From positions 1 through 64,000 of the forward strand of contig JACGUK010000002.1 in the NCBI GenBank assembly GCA_024256265.1: 64,000 nt of DNA, written 5' to 3'. Origin of the DNA: an archaeon. GTDB taxonomy: Archaea > Thermoproteota > Nitrososphaeria > Nitrososphaerales > JACAEJ01. Every line of letters begins with the position of its first letter. Positions within the stretch are counted from its first letter, which is position 1. Both the position numbers and the translations under genes were made by a program. The notes beneath the pieces were generated by a model. The model made no database searches. It saw only the letters and a list, made by a program, of their open reading frames with translations, and was not told the DNA's origin. Of the stretch, positions 51,995-60,507 are shown piece by piece.

Positions 51995-54049
51995 TTATAG
52001 TTTCCTGTAAAAACCAGGTTTAACCTCGTAAATCTGACCGCTACGATTCAAAGTCTGAAGCATCCTTTGGGCATCTTCTTGAGTGAACTTTTTGGTCTTA
52101 ACCAACTCATCTATGAATGCTCTACCTTCTACTGGATTCTTCTGAGGGCCTTCTAAACTCTTGAATATGTCTAAAGCTGTCTCTAATAAAGTTCTTTCGC
52201 TCAAAGGCCTTCCATGAAGTACTCCAAGGTCTATCTTACCTGTCCTCACATCTACCCCTACTGTCTCAAGCATCCTTCTCATAAGAGATATTGCCCTTAT
52301 AGCATCTTCTTCTGTAACTTTATCTCGTAGCATTATCCTAGCCCTTGCTGTAGCTAACCTTATCAAGGATTCTAATTGCCTAGGCGTGACAGTTATCATG
52401 AACTCTGAACCTATCTTTCTCATCTCAAGATAATACTCTAATATCTTCTCCTCTGCCTCTTTCGTTAGAACTGGTTGAATTTTCTTAGCGTACATTATAT
52501 ACTTACGAAGAAGATTAAAATCTATAGGAGGCGCTGTGACATACTCTCCTTTCCTATGCAACTCTAAGACATGCCTAGCCAACTGCTCATCCTTGGCTCT
52601 ATCAGGTATGTCTCTTAATACGAATATGAGATCGAATCGAGTTAATAATGGAATTGGAAGGTTCAGATTCTCTGCAATATTCCTGTAGGGATCGTACTTG
52701 CCAAATATTGAGTTTGAAGCAGCTAAGATTGATGTTCTAGCATTTAATGTTGCCACTATCCCTCCCTTTGCTACGCTTACAGTCTGCTGTTCCATCATCT
52801 CATGTAATGCATTTCTATCCTCAGTGCGCATCTTATCAAATTCATCTATCGCTGCGACACCTTGATCTGCCAAAACTACAGCCCCAGCTTCCAGCATCAT
52901 CATCCCTGTCCTTTCTCTAACAACTGCTGCTGTCAAGCCTGCTGCAGTACTGCCACGCCCAGATGTGTATAGCCCCCTAGGAGCTATTCTGGCTGCATAC
53001 TTAAGAACCTCACTCTTGGCAGTTCCAGGGTCCCCCACTAATAATACATTTACATCGCCCCTTATCGTTGTGGAATCAGGCATAACTCTTTGAGGAGAGC
53101 CTGTAACGAGGAGGAGTATGGATTCCTTCTGGGTCTCGTAACCATGAATGGTAGGGGCTATGGATTCTATGAGCCTCTCATAAGCTCCTGGTTGAGAAGC
53201 CATACTATGAATAAGCTCTTCTTCCTCCTTTGTTATCTGTATAAACTCAGGCTCTTTACCTAGTACTTCTACGTAATTTCCTTCTATTCTTGATCTAAAG
53301 AGTCTAAGCTTTCCTGCAGATTGAGAGTACTCTGCTTCAGCCCTCATTATACCTGTCAGTATAACCCTATCCCCCGGTCTTGCAGTATTCACAATATCTC
53401 CTTGTAAGCTCACATCGAAGGCTTGAGGAAGCTGTCCAGGAGGCAGCTCTTCCGGTAGCTCTTGTAGCCTTATTATCTGATAATCTATGAAGACAGTGCT
53501 CTTCATATCAAGCTCAAACTTAATGGATTTACAATCGGCTTCAGAGCATCTTGAAGGCTTCATTAAAACCATCCCAGATTGTGGTATCTTTGTTATATGC
53601 CCTTTTGTGCATCTGAAGGCTGCTTCCAATGCTAAAGGCTTTAATTCCGATGCTCTAACCACCATCCCATTAACAGAGACGAGCTTATCAAGATGCTCTG
53701 TAGTTATGTGCCTTAAAGACAGCTTATCAGTAAGGTTCCTTATCCTTACCTGAATATCTTTACGAATCCTTTCAGCATAATCAGGATTTTCTGCTCTAAG
53801 AGCCTCATAAGTTGCCTTGTTGAAGCTTAGTATGACATCATCAGGCTCATTTTGAAGTCTATTCGCTATATCCAAATTATGCATAAGAAGATCCTCAAAG
53901 TCTACTACTAAAGATTTAGAACCTATAGAGACCATTTGAGAGAGTCTCATCCTATACTTTAATTTGCCACTTTTATCCTTGAGAGTCTTAAGAAAGGATT
54001 CTAGAGCTTCAGCAAGCTTTGCTGGAGTAATTAAGCTCATATCACTCAA
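51995..54049 (-). CDS. mcm: Replicative helicase MCM
   Basis: 684 residues. The N-domain has a zinc site (FRCTKGHITKI...PSRCSEADCKSI) and OB-fold; VLLVGDPGTAKSEVLKYAA is Walker A; VVLADQGVAAIDEFDKMRTEDRNALHEMMEQQTVSVAKGGI is Walker B plus the following helix insert; PIPLLTRFDLIFVLRD is the Arg finger; a C-terminal winged helix ends the protein. It overlaps the GINS gene upstream by eight bases, so helicase and activator are cotranscribed. Confidence 0.97.
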   Translation of the reverse strand: MSDMSLITPAKLAEALESFLKTLKDKSGKLKYRMRLSQMVSIGSKSLVVDFEDLLMHNLDIANRLQNEPDDVILSFNKATYEALRAENPDYAERIRKDIQVRIRNLTDKLSLRHITTEHLDKLVSVNGMVVRASELKPLALEAAFRCTKGHITKIPQSGMVLMKPSRCSEADCKSIKFELDMKSTVFIDYQIIRLQELPEELPPGQLPQAFDVSLQGDIVNTARPGDRVILTGIMRAEAEYSQSAGKLRLFRSRIEGNYVEVLGKEPEFIQITKEEEELIHSMASQPGAYERLIESIAPTIHGYETQKESILLLVTGSPQRVMPDSTTIRGDVNVLLVGDPGTAKSEVLKYAARIAPRGLYTSGRGSTAAGLTAAVVRERTGMMMLEAGAVVLADQGVAAIDEFDKMRTEDRNALHEMMEQQTVSVAKGGIVATLNARTSILAASNSIFGKYDPYRNIAENLNLPIPLLTRFDLIFVLRDIPDRAKDEQLARHVLELHRKGEYVTAPPIDFNLLRKYIMYAKKIQPVLTKEAEEKILEYYLEMRKIGSEFMITVTPRQLESLIRLATARARIMLRDKVTEEDAIRAISLMRRMLETVGVDVRTGKIDLGVLHGRPLSERTLLETALDIFKSLEGPQKNPVEGRAFIDELVKTKKFTQEDAQRMLQTLNRSGQIYEVKPGFYRKL

Positions 54050-54596
54050 CCTCTAATATTGCCTTCTTCCAATCTTCAATTATAGAGCGAATAAGTTCAA
54101 AAAGATTCTTCTCTTCTGGGGTTATCTTTCTCTCCAAATCTGGTGATAGAATCGATGATCCTGCCAAATATAATAGCTTGCTCGTCCTTGAAGCTATAAG
54201 ATCATAAGCTGAAGATGAAAACTTTTCATATGATTCCTTTAAACTCTCATCTCTTTTCATCAAATTCATTTGTCTCTTCATCTTAAGGTAGAAGTCGCCC
54301 TTCAAAGTGGAGATTTGTGAAGGATCTTGCATTCGTTCTCTGCTTAAAGCCTTAAATAGTTCTAGATTAAAGCTCTCTTCTTGAAGCTCAGCAAAGTCCA
54401 TCTGCACCATGATTTCAGCTACCCATCTTGGGACTTCTATCACATCTCCTTCATGAGCTTCAGGCAAATTTATTGAGCCTATATCTATGTGTGGCAAATC
54501 TTGCTTCATGATAACTTTGACAGGGATAAGTAGGAAGCCTATCTCATGATCCTTAAGAAAGCTTATTACTGATGATTCTTTATTTAGCTCGCTCAA
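54042..54596 (-). CDS. GINS complex subunit, Gins23 type
   Basis: 184 residues. A beta-rich part comes first (FLLIPVKVIMKQDLPHIDI, LPEAHEGDVIEVPRWVAEIM) and a helical part follows (FYLKMKRQMNLMKRDESL). This B-then-A domain order is that of Psf2/Psf3 (Gins23), not Sld5/Psf1. GINS joins MCM and Cdc45/GAN in the archaeal replisome. The coupling with mcm supports the call. The 213 bases upstream are AT-rich, probably two divergent promoters. Confidence 0.83.
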   Translation of the reverse strand: MSELNKESSVISFLKDHEIGFLLIPVKVIMKQDLPHIDIGSINLPEAHEGDVIEVPRWVAEIMVQMDFAELQEESFNLELFKALSRERMQDPSQISTLKGDFYLKMKRQMNLMKRDESLKESYEKFSSSAYDLIASRTSKLLYLAGSSILSPDLERKITPEEKNLFELIRSIIEDWKKAILEVE

Positions 54597-54810
54597 GTTA
54601 AATCTTCTTCACACTTTAGTAAGACTAATGGTTATAAAATCCATCTATTATAAAAAAGTATAGCACATCGTAATATAGTCTTGACCCTAGTCAAGCTTTT
54701 AAAGAATTAAGCATCCCATGAATTTTGTAAAAATTATTCAATTAGAAATAGTAAATATTTTGAGTAATAGTTAAATATTTTGAATAGATTCACGATAAAC
54801 TTAGATTATT

Positions 54811-55755
54811 ATGAGTTCTCTTCCACCACCACCAGAGATTGTAAAGAAGAAAGGTGTTAGTAAATACATTGTAATCGGTTTAATTCTAGGCATATTAATT
54901 GGTTCTGTTACAGGCTACGGATTTGCTTACTTAACTCTATCTCCAGATGTTAGCAGATGGAAAAGTCTATACGAGAATAAAGTTACTGAATTTAACAATT
55001 TACAGGATAATTATAACCAGATAAATGATACACTAGGTCTGTTCGAAAAGCAAACTAGAGAAGTCTTTTACTTTACTATGCTTCCATTATATAACTACAA
55101 GACCGATGAATACTGGTATGTATGGTATAAGGTAAAGTCCAGTGATTACTACAATTATAGGTTCGACGTAGAAACTCATACCCCAGCCCTTCTCGAGGAC
55201 AGGGCTACTGAGGGGAATATATCGAAGACAGCTAACTCATGGAGTGATCCAGAGAGCGATGTGATAAGAGAGATAGCAAATGATCTTTGGCAAGTGAGCC
55301 ATGGTGATGAAGAAGTATTCGTAAACCTTGCTGTACAGTTGGTGCACCAGATGTGCTATAACATTACTTTATACACAAAGTATCCTATAGAAACTATTGT
55401 TGAAGGGTCAGGAGACTGTGATAACCTAGCAGTCTTAACAGCCTCGATACTGCTTGCTGGGGGTTTCGATGTGATAATCTTGCTTGTCGAGGCTGACGGT
55501 GGCGGACATTGTATGCTTGCTGTTAGCTTATCCTCTCCTCCTGATGATCTTTTTGACTATGGGAGGGGTTCTCACTGGTATTACGAATATAATGATGAAA
55601 AATACTGGCTTATCGAAGCTACATGGGGAGACCCTGGAGGCGAGGGTTGGATAGACCCTGCAACTTCTGATGCTTATAATTATGTAGGCGCTTTCGTAGG
55701 AGACAATCCTTGGGATAGCATAGAGATAGTTAGCGTGATTCATCCAAGCGGCTAG
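54811..55755 (+). CDS. Membrane-anchored transglutaminase-like protein
   Basis: 314 residues. A short Pro-rich start (SSLPPPPEIV) is followed by one membrane helix (about 18-42), a coiled stalk, and a transglutaminase-like core: IVEGSGDCDNLAVLTASILLAGG (catalytic Cys), GGGHCMLAVSL (His) and WLIEATWGDPGGEGW (Asp/Trp region). The orientation would place the enzyme outside the cell. Archaeal members are thought to be peptidases or amidases; the substrate is unknown. Confidence 0.75.
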   Translation: MSSLPPPPEIVKKKGVSKYIVIGLILGILIGSVTGYGFAYLTLSPDVSRWKSLYENKVTEFNNLQDNYNQINDTLGLFEKQTREVFYFTMLPLYNYKTDEYWYVWYKVKSSDYYNYRFDVETHTPALLEDRATEGNISKTANSWSDPESDVIREIANDLWQVSHGDEEVFVNLAVQLVHQMCYNITLYTKYPIETIVEGSGDCDNLAVLTASILLAGGFDVIILLVEADGGGHCMLAVSLSSPPDDLFDYGRGSHWYYEYNDEKYWLIEATWGDPGGEGWIDPATSDAYNYVGAFVGDNPWDSIEIVSVIHPSG

Positions 55756-55835
55756 GAAGAATTATAAAGTTAAGGTTATGAATACTACAAACACGCGCTT
55801 ATGTACACATCACCGAAACCTTAATTAGTACCCCC

Positions 55836-55854
55836 ACCCTTACTAAGTAGGGGT
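55836..55854. repeat. 19-bp palindrome upstream of the AAA ATPase gene
   Basis: ACCCTTACTAAGTAGGGGT has 9-bp arms with one mismatch around a single centre base. It ends 33 bases before the ATPase start. It matches 16 of 19 positions of the palindrome at 56968-56986 on the other side of that gene. No other copy was noticed in the window. Confidence 0.75.
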
Positions 55855-55887
55855 GCCTCTACTATATACTTTGATCCTCAACCGAAA

Positions 55888-56958
55888 GTGAACAGAGTTG
55901 ACTTATTCGACCGTGACATGGAACTTAAACTATTCTCTGACGCGGTGGCTTATGCATCGCTTATTGTCATAATTGGACCTCGGAGAACCGGGAAAACCTC
56001 ATTCATGAACGTAGCGCTCGCAGAATCAGGTTTTCCTTATATTAACTTAGATCTACGTGGGTTATCTTACAATCCTTCACGCGCTGACATCATTCGCAAG
56101 CTAGAGGTTGCCTTTAATCAAATCAACCGAAAATGGTTGCATACCCTTTGCAATGCGTTAACAAGAGTGAAAGGTGTCAAGATTCTAGGCAATGTCATTA
56201 GTCTGGACTGGAGCAAAACTAGAGTGGTTCTCCCAGATTTATTTGATAAAATTAATGCTTGGGCTCTGAAGCAAGGCACAAAGTTCCTTGTAGCCTTTGA
56301 TGAAATACAGTTCATTCGCGGAGATAAGCAGATCCTAAGCCTATTTGCCCATATAGTAGACACTAACCGCCGCGTAACTCTTGTTGTGACAGGCTCTGAG
56401 GTCGGCTTGCTCTTCGACTTTCTAGGATTTGACGATGCCGAATCGCCACTTTATGGCAGGCATTACACCGAAATTCGTATGCGTAATTTTGATCCTAGAG
56501 AAGCCGAAGCTTACTTGTTGGCTGGGTTTCAGCAAATCGCTGTCCCTGCCCCCACTGACGTAATACGTTATGCGATAGAGAAGTTAGACGGTATTGTAGG
56601 CTGGCTCACCCTATTTGGCGCAGAGTGTCGCGACCACAATGTATGCAATAAGGATCTAGTTGACGAGGTAGTTCATAAGGGCGGCAAATTAGCCAGAGCG
56701 GAAGCGCTAAAGTTAACCGCCCTTTCGCGCCGCTACGGAGTCATCCTTAACTTCCTCGCCAAGGGCACGGCAAACTGGGCACAAATTAAGGCCATCTTAG
56801 AAGCGCAAGAACGTCGTTCACTGCCGAATCCCACGATCACGGACATATTAAACACTCTAGTAAAGACCAGCCTCATCACAAAATCAAATGGCCAGTACCA
56901 TATTACGGATCCGCTTCTCATAACAGGAATCCAAAAGGAATCCCTTCCCGAAGAGTAA
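55888..56958 (+). CDS. Archaeal AAA ATPase (ATPase_2 family) in a palindrome-flanked cassette
   Basis: 356 residues from GTG. SLIVIIGPRRTGKTSFMNVAL is Walker A (about 25-45), TKFLVAFDEIQFI is Walker B, VTLVVTGSEVGLL is sensor 1, and the last 90 residues are a winged helix (RRYGVILNFLAKGTANW...TLVKTSLI). This is the archaeal ATPase_2 family, which is multi-copy and often associated with mobile DNA. Codons are visibly richer in G and C (cgc, gcg, gcc) than in neighbours, a sign of recent arrival. Two related 19-bp palindromes bracket it. Confidence 0.85.
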   Translation: MNRVDLFDRDMELKLFSDAVAYASLIVIIGPRRTGKTSFMNVALAESGFPYINLDLRGLSYNPSRADIIRKLEVAFNQINRKWLHTLCNALTRVKGVKILGNVISLDWSKTRVVLPDLFDKINAWALKQGTKFLVAFDEIQFIRGDKQILSLFAHIVDTNRRVTLVVTGSEVGLLFDFLGFDDAESPLYGRHYTEIRMRNFDPREAEAYLLAGFQQIAVPAPTDVIRYAIEKLDGIVGWLTLFGAECRDHNVCNKDLVDEVVHKGGKLARAEALKLTALSRRYGVILNFLAKGTANWAQIKAILEAQERRSLPNPTITDILNTLVKTSLITKSNGQYHITDPLLITGIQKESLPEE

Positions 56959-56967
56959 AGTAACCCT

Positions 56968-56986
56968 ACCCCTACTTGGTAGGGGT
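56968..56986. repeat. 19-bp palindrome downstream of the AAA ATPase gene
   Basis: ACCCCTACTTGGTAGGGGT has perfect 8-bp arms and a 3-base centre. It starts 9 bases after the ATPase stop. Its resemblance to the upstream copy suggests paired cassette ends, or operators of one regulator. As a hairpin it could also end transcription, though no T-run follows. Confidence 0.75.
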
Positions 56987-57137
56987 AAGGATACTTAAGT
57001 CGTAGCCTAAATTTTCAGAGAGTGGATAGTGAAGATGAAAAGGAGAAGGATTTACTGATTCTTACTCATCACCTTGTTATCAACATCTATGCTCATTTTA
57101 CCGCTAATTACTATAGCGTGTTTTAGTTATATTAAGG

Positions 57138-57866
57138 TTAATAATTTATTCTCCATATCTCAGATTCTGTCAAATCTAAATCAAGACAATTTATTCTTAG
57201 AAATTCTAGCAATCTTTTAGAGAATTTTACTTCTTTTGGCATCCAATCATGATACCTTCTGTACTTTATAGCTATTACACCATCAAGAGATTTTTTGAAC
57301 TCTTTTACACTTGTGATAACACTCTTCTCATCTATCCCTTCTATGCCAAATAGAACATAAGCTATGAATTCTATCAAATCGTCAGACTCTTTCTTCATCT
57401 CATCCCTAAGCATTATTATCTTCTTTACTTCAGAATCTATTATCCCTTTATTCAAAAGATCGTTTCTTATATCATTATAAATAGACTCAAAGCCTATCCT
57501 CACGATAAGCTTGCTCGGATTCAATATATGATACAAATAGAGAATGCTATCTTTATTAAGAAACTCTGGTCTGCTCTCTATCTCTATTATTTTCTTGTTT
57601 GTTACTTGTGAGAGATCATGAATTACGCTCAATGGCAACTCGAAGAAAGATCCACCATTAAAGAAAGATATTCTATCTATAGGCTTTTCATTCATCAAAC
57701 CTTTTATTCTTGTGATGATCTCTTTGGCTGTTAAGATTAGATCGTTAAGGTCCTTTGCAGCTTCTTCATAAAAGCAACAGAAGGTGCATCTATTCCAAGA
57801 GCAGACAAAACCCTTTAAGATCGCTATGATTCTTTTTGCTTCTTCATCATAAATTACACCTATCAT
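57138..57866 (-). CDS. Radical-SAM-like protein, possible archaeosine (RaSEA-like) enzyme
   Basis: 242 residues. LKGFVCSWNRCTFCCFYEEA has a C-x4-C-x2-C cluster, one base longer in spacing than the C-x3-C-x2-C norm, and FFNGGSFFELP is the GG-type SAM-binding block followed by IEIESRPEFLN. These fit the Elp3/RaSEA branch. RaSEA is usually longer (about 330-360 residues). The nearby ArcS-core-like gene at 58385 on the same strand raises the archaeosine reading. No clear ribosome site; perhaps leaderless. The function is inferred. Confidence 0.6.
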   Translation of the reverse strand: MIGVIYDEEAKRIIAILKGFVCSWNRCTFCCFYEEAAKDLNDLILTAKEIITRIKGLMNEKPIDRISFFNGGSFFELPLSVIHDLSQVTNKKIIEIESRPEFLNKDSILYLYHILNPSKLIVRIGFESIYNDIRNDLLNKGIIDSEVKKIIMLRDEMKKESDDLIEFIAYVLFGIEGIDEKSVITSVKEFKKSLDGVIAIKYRRYHDWMPKEVKFSKRLLEFLRINCLDLDLTESEIWRINY

Positions 57867-57894
57867 AGGGATAATGGCTAGGCTTGTACCTTAC

Positions 57895-58035
57895 TTAATA
57901 CTTTACTCTTTTAAAGAATTCTATTCCTAATACCTTACATAATCTCTTTTCTGCTAGTGTTTGTGGTGCATACTCTTTAGGCAATGTTATGGTTTCATAA
58001 TCACTTATCTTATAGCAATTCTTATCTAGTTCATT
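57895..58035 (-). pseudogene. Gene remnant: 45-codon coding-like fragment
   Basis: Between an in-frame TAA and its own TAA at 57895-57897 the minus strand reads NELDKNCYKISDYETITLPK then EYAPQTLAEKRLCKVLGIEF, which looks like the C-terminus of a real protein. It has no start codon of normal type before residue 17. It is best seen as the tail of a broken gene. Parent family not recognised. It accounts for most of the 250-bp gap between the radical-SAM gene and the antitoxin gene. Confidence 0.4.
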
Positions 58036-58125
58036 TTATATCGATTCCATATCATATAATTCTATGAAGCCTTATTTGCAAAAACTTAAATTCATTCTTT
58101 ATTTTATTCAACCTTAGTGAGCTTC

Positions 58126-58335
58126 ATGGAAAGTGTAACCTTAGAAGCAATATACAAGGAGGTTAAAGCTATTAATGAGAGGCTTGATTTTCTAGAGGAC
58201 TTAATTGAAGAGGTCATAGTGAGAGAGTTACCAAAAGTGAAGCTGAGCGAAATAGAAATTGAAGAGATAAGAAAATCCATCAATGAGATGAAGAGTGGTA
58301 ATTACTTAACTCTAGAGGAAATTAAAAGTGTCTAA
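58126..58335 (+). CDS. RelB-like antitoxin
   Basis: 69 residues from ATG 58126 (GTG 58117 is also possible). MESVTLEAIYKEVKAINERLDFLEDLIEE is a coiled helix and EIRKSINEMKSGNYLTLEEI is the RelE-wrapping tail of archaeal RelB-type antitoxins. A RelE-like frame starts inside its last codons, as in intact pairs, but is cut short. Confidence 0.72.
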   Translation: MESVTLEAIYKEVKAINERLDFLEDLIEEVIVRELPKVKLSEIEIEEIRKSINEMKSGNYLTLEEIKSV

Positions 58336-58399
58336 GTATAAGATACTGATTCGTAGAAAGGTTGCCAAGTTCTTAAAGAACCTCTCACTCTACCTTTAA
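58328..58399 (+). pseudogene. Truncated RelE-like toxin
   Basis: GTG 58328 overlaps the antitoxin stop in the -1 type arrangement of relBE pairs. It encodes SKYKILIRRKVAKFLKNLS, a normal RelE N-terminus, and then stops at 58399 after 23 residues instead of about 85. The break coincides with the 3' end of the ArcS-like gene (58385), so the toxin's remainder was lost at that junction. Confidence 0.65.
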
Positions 58400-59083
58400 G
58401 CCACAAATTATAGTCTCCTTTACCCTTTGAATCAAGTTCTTAAGGTTCTTTGATGTTATCAGGATTAGATCATCCTCGTAATCATAAATGCCATAAGAGA
58501 CCTCATCGATCTCTGATTTATTTATGCTAATTGGATTTAAAGAAAAGTTAGGTATCTTCAAATCGAGATCAAATTCAACTCTCTTTATTGCTCTATAGGC
58601 ATCAGAGTTCCATCTTAGATAGCAAGCGAATTTGTCATAATGATCATTAAATTTTAATATGTAGCCCTTTAGCCTATTAAAAAGCACCTCAGCATATCTA
58701 TCTTTTATTTCAGGATTTTCAAACTTAGGGTTCCAATCGTAGCAACAAAATGGGTAGTGCTCCTCTAACTCTTTTGGAACAATTCCAGCATTTGTCAATA
58801 TTATTTGATGAATTTTTTCATAATCTTTTTTTAAATTCCTTAAAGATTTTATTATCATATAATGAATGTATGATTGTGAGTAAGGTTTTCCATAAGAGCA
58901 AGGTAGAAAGAGGCATATTTTGTAATGAATCTTTGGTTCATAAATTGATAATATCTTGCTATAGGCTTCTTCAAAGAAAGGATGGGTTAGAAAATTTTCT
59001 CCAACTCCTCTTAGGAAGGTCTTACCATCTCCTGCCCAGATTAACTCTTTTCCATCCCAAATATTCTTATTTTTTCTCTTCAT
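58385..59083 (-). CDS. ArcS core-domain-like protein (DUF5591)
   Basis: 232 residues. CLFLPCSYGKPYSQSYIHYM, IHQIILTNAGIVPKELEEHYPF and CYDWNPKF form the conserved core of ArcS, the lysine-preQ0 transferase of archaeosine biosynthesis (P-C-x...P-Y-S, GxVPxELE-x-x-YP, YDW). Full ArcS (about 560 residues) also has TGT-like and PUA domains, which are missing here. It may act with the radical-SAM protein at 57138 on tRNA G15. AAGGGAAAGTAA precedes the ATG. Assignment by motif only. Confidence 0.65.
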   Translation of the reverse strand: MKRKNKNIWDGKELIWAGDGKTFLRGVGENFLTHPFFEEAYSKILSIYEPKIHYKICLFLPCSYGKPYSQSYIHYMIIKSLRNLKKDYEKIHQIILTNAGIVPKELEEHYPFCCYDWNPKFENPEIKDRYAEVLFNRLKGYILKFNDHYDKFACYLRWNSDAYRAIKRVEFDLDLKIPNFSLNPISINKSEIDEVSYGIYDYEDDLILITSKNLKNLIQRVKETIICGLKVE

Positions 59084-59204
59084 TTACTTTCCCTTTTTGG
59101 GGTTTTTATAGCGGAACGGAGGGAGAACCACCCGCTCATAATCCTATCGACTTAAAATTCTTTATTAAACTTAATTAGTAGCTACTCGCTCAAAGGTATG
59201 ATCA

Positions 59205-59834
59205 TTGGCTAAGTATAAGCTCATCGCCTTTGATTTAGATGGTACACTATTAGTTCAAAAAAGTAGCTGGAATGCTATTCACGAGTACTTTGGCACTACA
59301 TCGATAGCAAGGCAAACCTATGACCTATATTGTAAAGGTATAATAGATTACAAAGAGTTCATGAAGAGAGATATTGCAGCATGGCCAAAGCCATTGCACA
59401 TATCAAAAATCTCAGAGATACTATCAAAGATTGATCTAAGAGAAGAAGCGAAGGAAGTTATAGATGCTATTCATAGAAAAGGGATAGAATCTGCGATAAT
59501 ATCTGCAGGAATAAGCTTACTCGCAAATTCAGTTGCTAAAGAATTAGGCATCAAGTATGTTTATGCCAATGAGCTATGCACAGATGAAAATGGATTCTTG
59601 ACTGGGGACGGTATAATGAAGGTAGATCTAATGTTCAAGCATTTAGCCTTGTTAGATTTAGTAGAATCTTTAGGTTTGAGCTTAAGTGAATGTATAACTG
59701 TCGATGATTCGATTAATAATTCAAATTTTCTTCAAATAGCAGGGCTTGGATTTTATCTTGGTAGAAAAAATATAGCCTCAAAGTTAGGGGTAAAAACCAT
59801 AAGGAGTTTAAGGGATATTTTATATTATCTTTAA
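59205..59834 (+). CDS. HAD phosphatase, SerB-like
   Basis: 209 residues from TTG. Motif I is IAFDLDGTLLVQ, motif II is SAIISAGISLLAN, motif III is the KVDLMFKHLAL Lys region, and motif IV is CITVDDSINNSNFLQIAGLGFYL. The small helical cap fits phosphoserine phosphatase and relatives. In the last motif the usual G-D-x-x-x-D reads V-D-D-S-x-N, still with two acidic residues. A relative is at 23212. Confidence 0.75.
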   Translation: MAKYKLIAFDLDGTLLVQKSSWNAIHEYFGTTSIARQTYDLYCKGIIDYKEFMKRDIAAWPKPLHISKISEILSKIDLREEAKEVIDAIHRKGIESAIISAGISLLANSVAKELGIKYVYANELCTDENGFLTGDGIMKVDLMFKHLALLDLVESLGLSLSECITVDDSINNSNFLQIAGLGFYLGRKNIASKLGVKTIRSLRDILYYL

Positions 59835-59908
59835 CCCTTAGAAAAGACTTTTAGATATTTTCAAATTTGATATAAAACTTTAAAAGGAAGTAGAAAATTA
59901 CTACGCTT

Positions 59909-60322
59909 ATGAAACTGAACCCTATAGGAATTATAGGTGGCATCATTCTAATAATCTCTCCCTTCCTTGCATGGATCAGCATCTCTGCCTACGGCTTTAC
60001 TTTCTCGTTTAGTCTGTTGGACATGGTCTCATTAGGTGCTGCTGCTGCATTAGATTACATACTAATCCTAATTGTTCTAATTCTACTTATAGTGGGCGGT
60101 ATTGTGTCTTTCCTTAAAGGGCTCATAGGCGGTATCATAGGTCTGGTAGGAGTAATTATCTATACTGCACTCGCTCTTACAGGCGGCGTACCTATCTCAT
60201 ACTTTGGCATAGGCTACTACTTAGGATGGATAGGCGCCATCATAAGCATAGCATCCATCATTTACAAGCCACGTGCAGCACCACCTCCCACCGCAGTGCC
60301 TCCACCTCCTCCTCCACCCTAA
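59909..60322 (+). CDS. Four-helix membrane protein with polyproline C-terminus
   Basis: 137 residues with four hydrophobic segments and a Pro-rich end: KPRAAPPPTAVPPPPPPP. Gly-rich helices (GIIGGIILIISPFLAW) resemble small DUF-type membrane proteins. Family unknown. The tail resembles those of the RDD protein at 51263 and the start of the transglutaminase at 54811. Confidence 0.7.
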   Translation: MKLNPIGIIGGIILIISPFLAWISISAYGFTFSFSLLDMVSLGAAAALDYILILIVLILLIVGGIVSFLKGLIGGIIGLVGVIIYTALALTGGVPISYFGIGYYLGWIGAIISIASIIYKPRAAPPPTAVPPPPPPP

Positions 60323-60507
60323 ACTCAACAATTTTCTTGGTTTTTGCCTTCTTCACCTTAATTTTTTAAATAATTTAAAAAGAGCTATAAGCAACGCTTA
60401 ATAGAATCTTTTTCCTAAAGGCTAAAGTCCAGGGATGAGGAAATAATGAATGATAATTTACCAACTAAAATTCTGAATATTAGTTATGATCATCGTGAAT
60501 TCATCTT

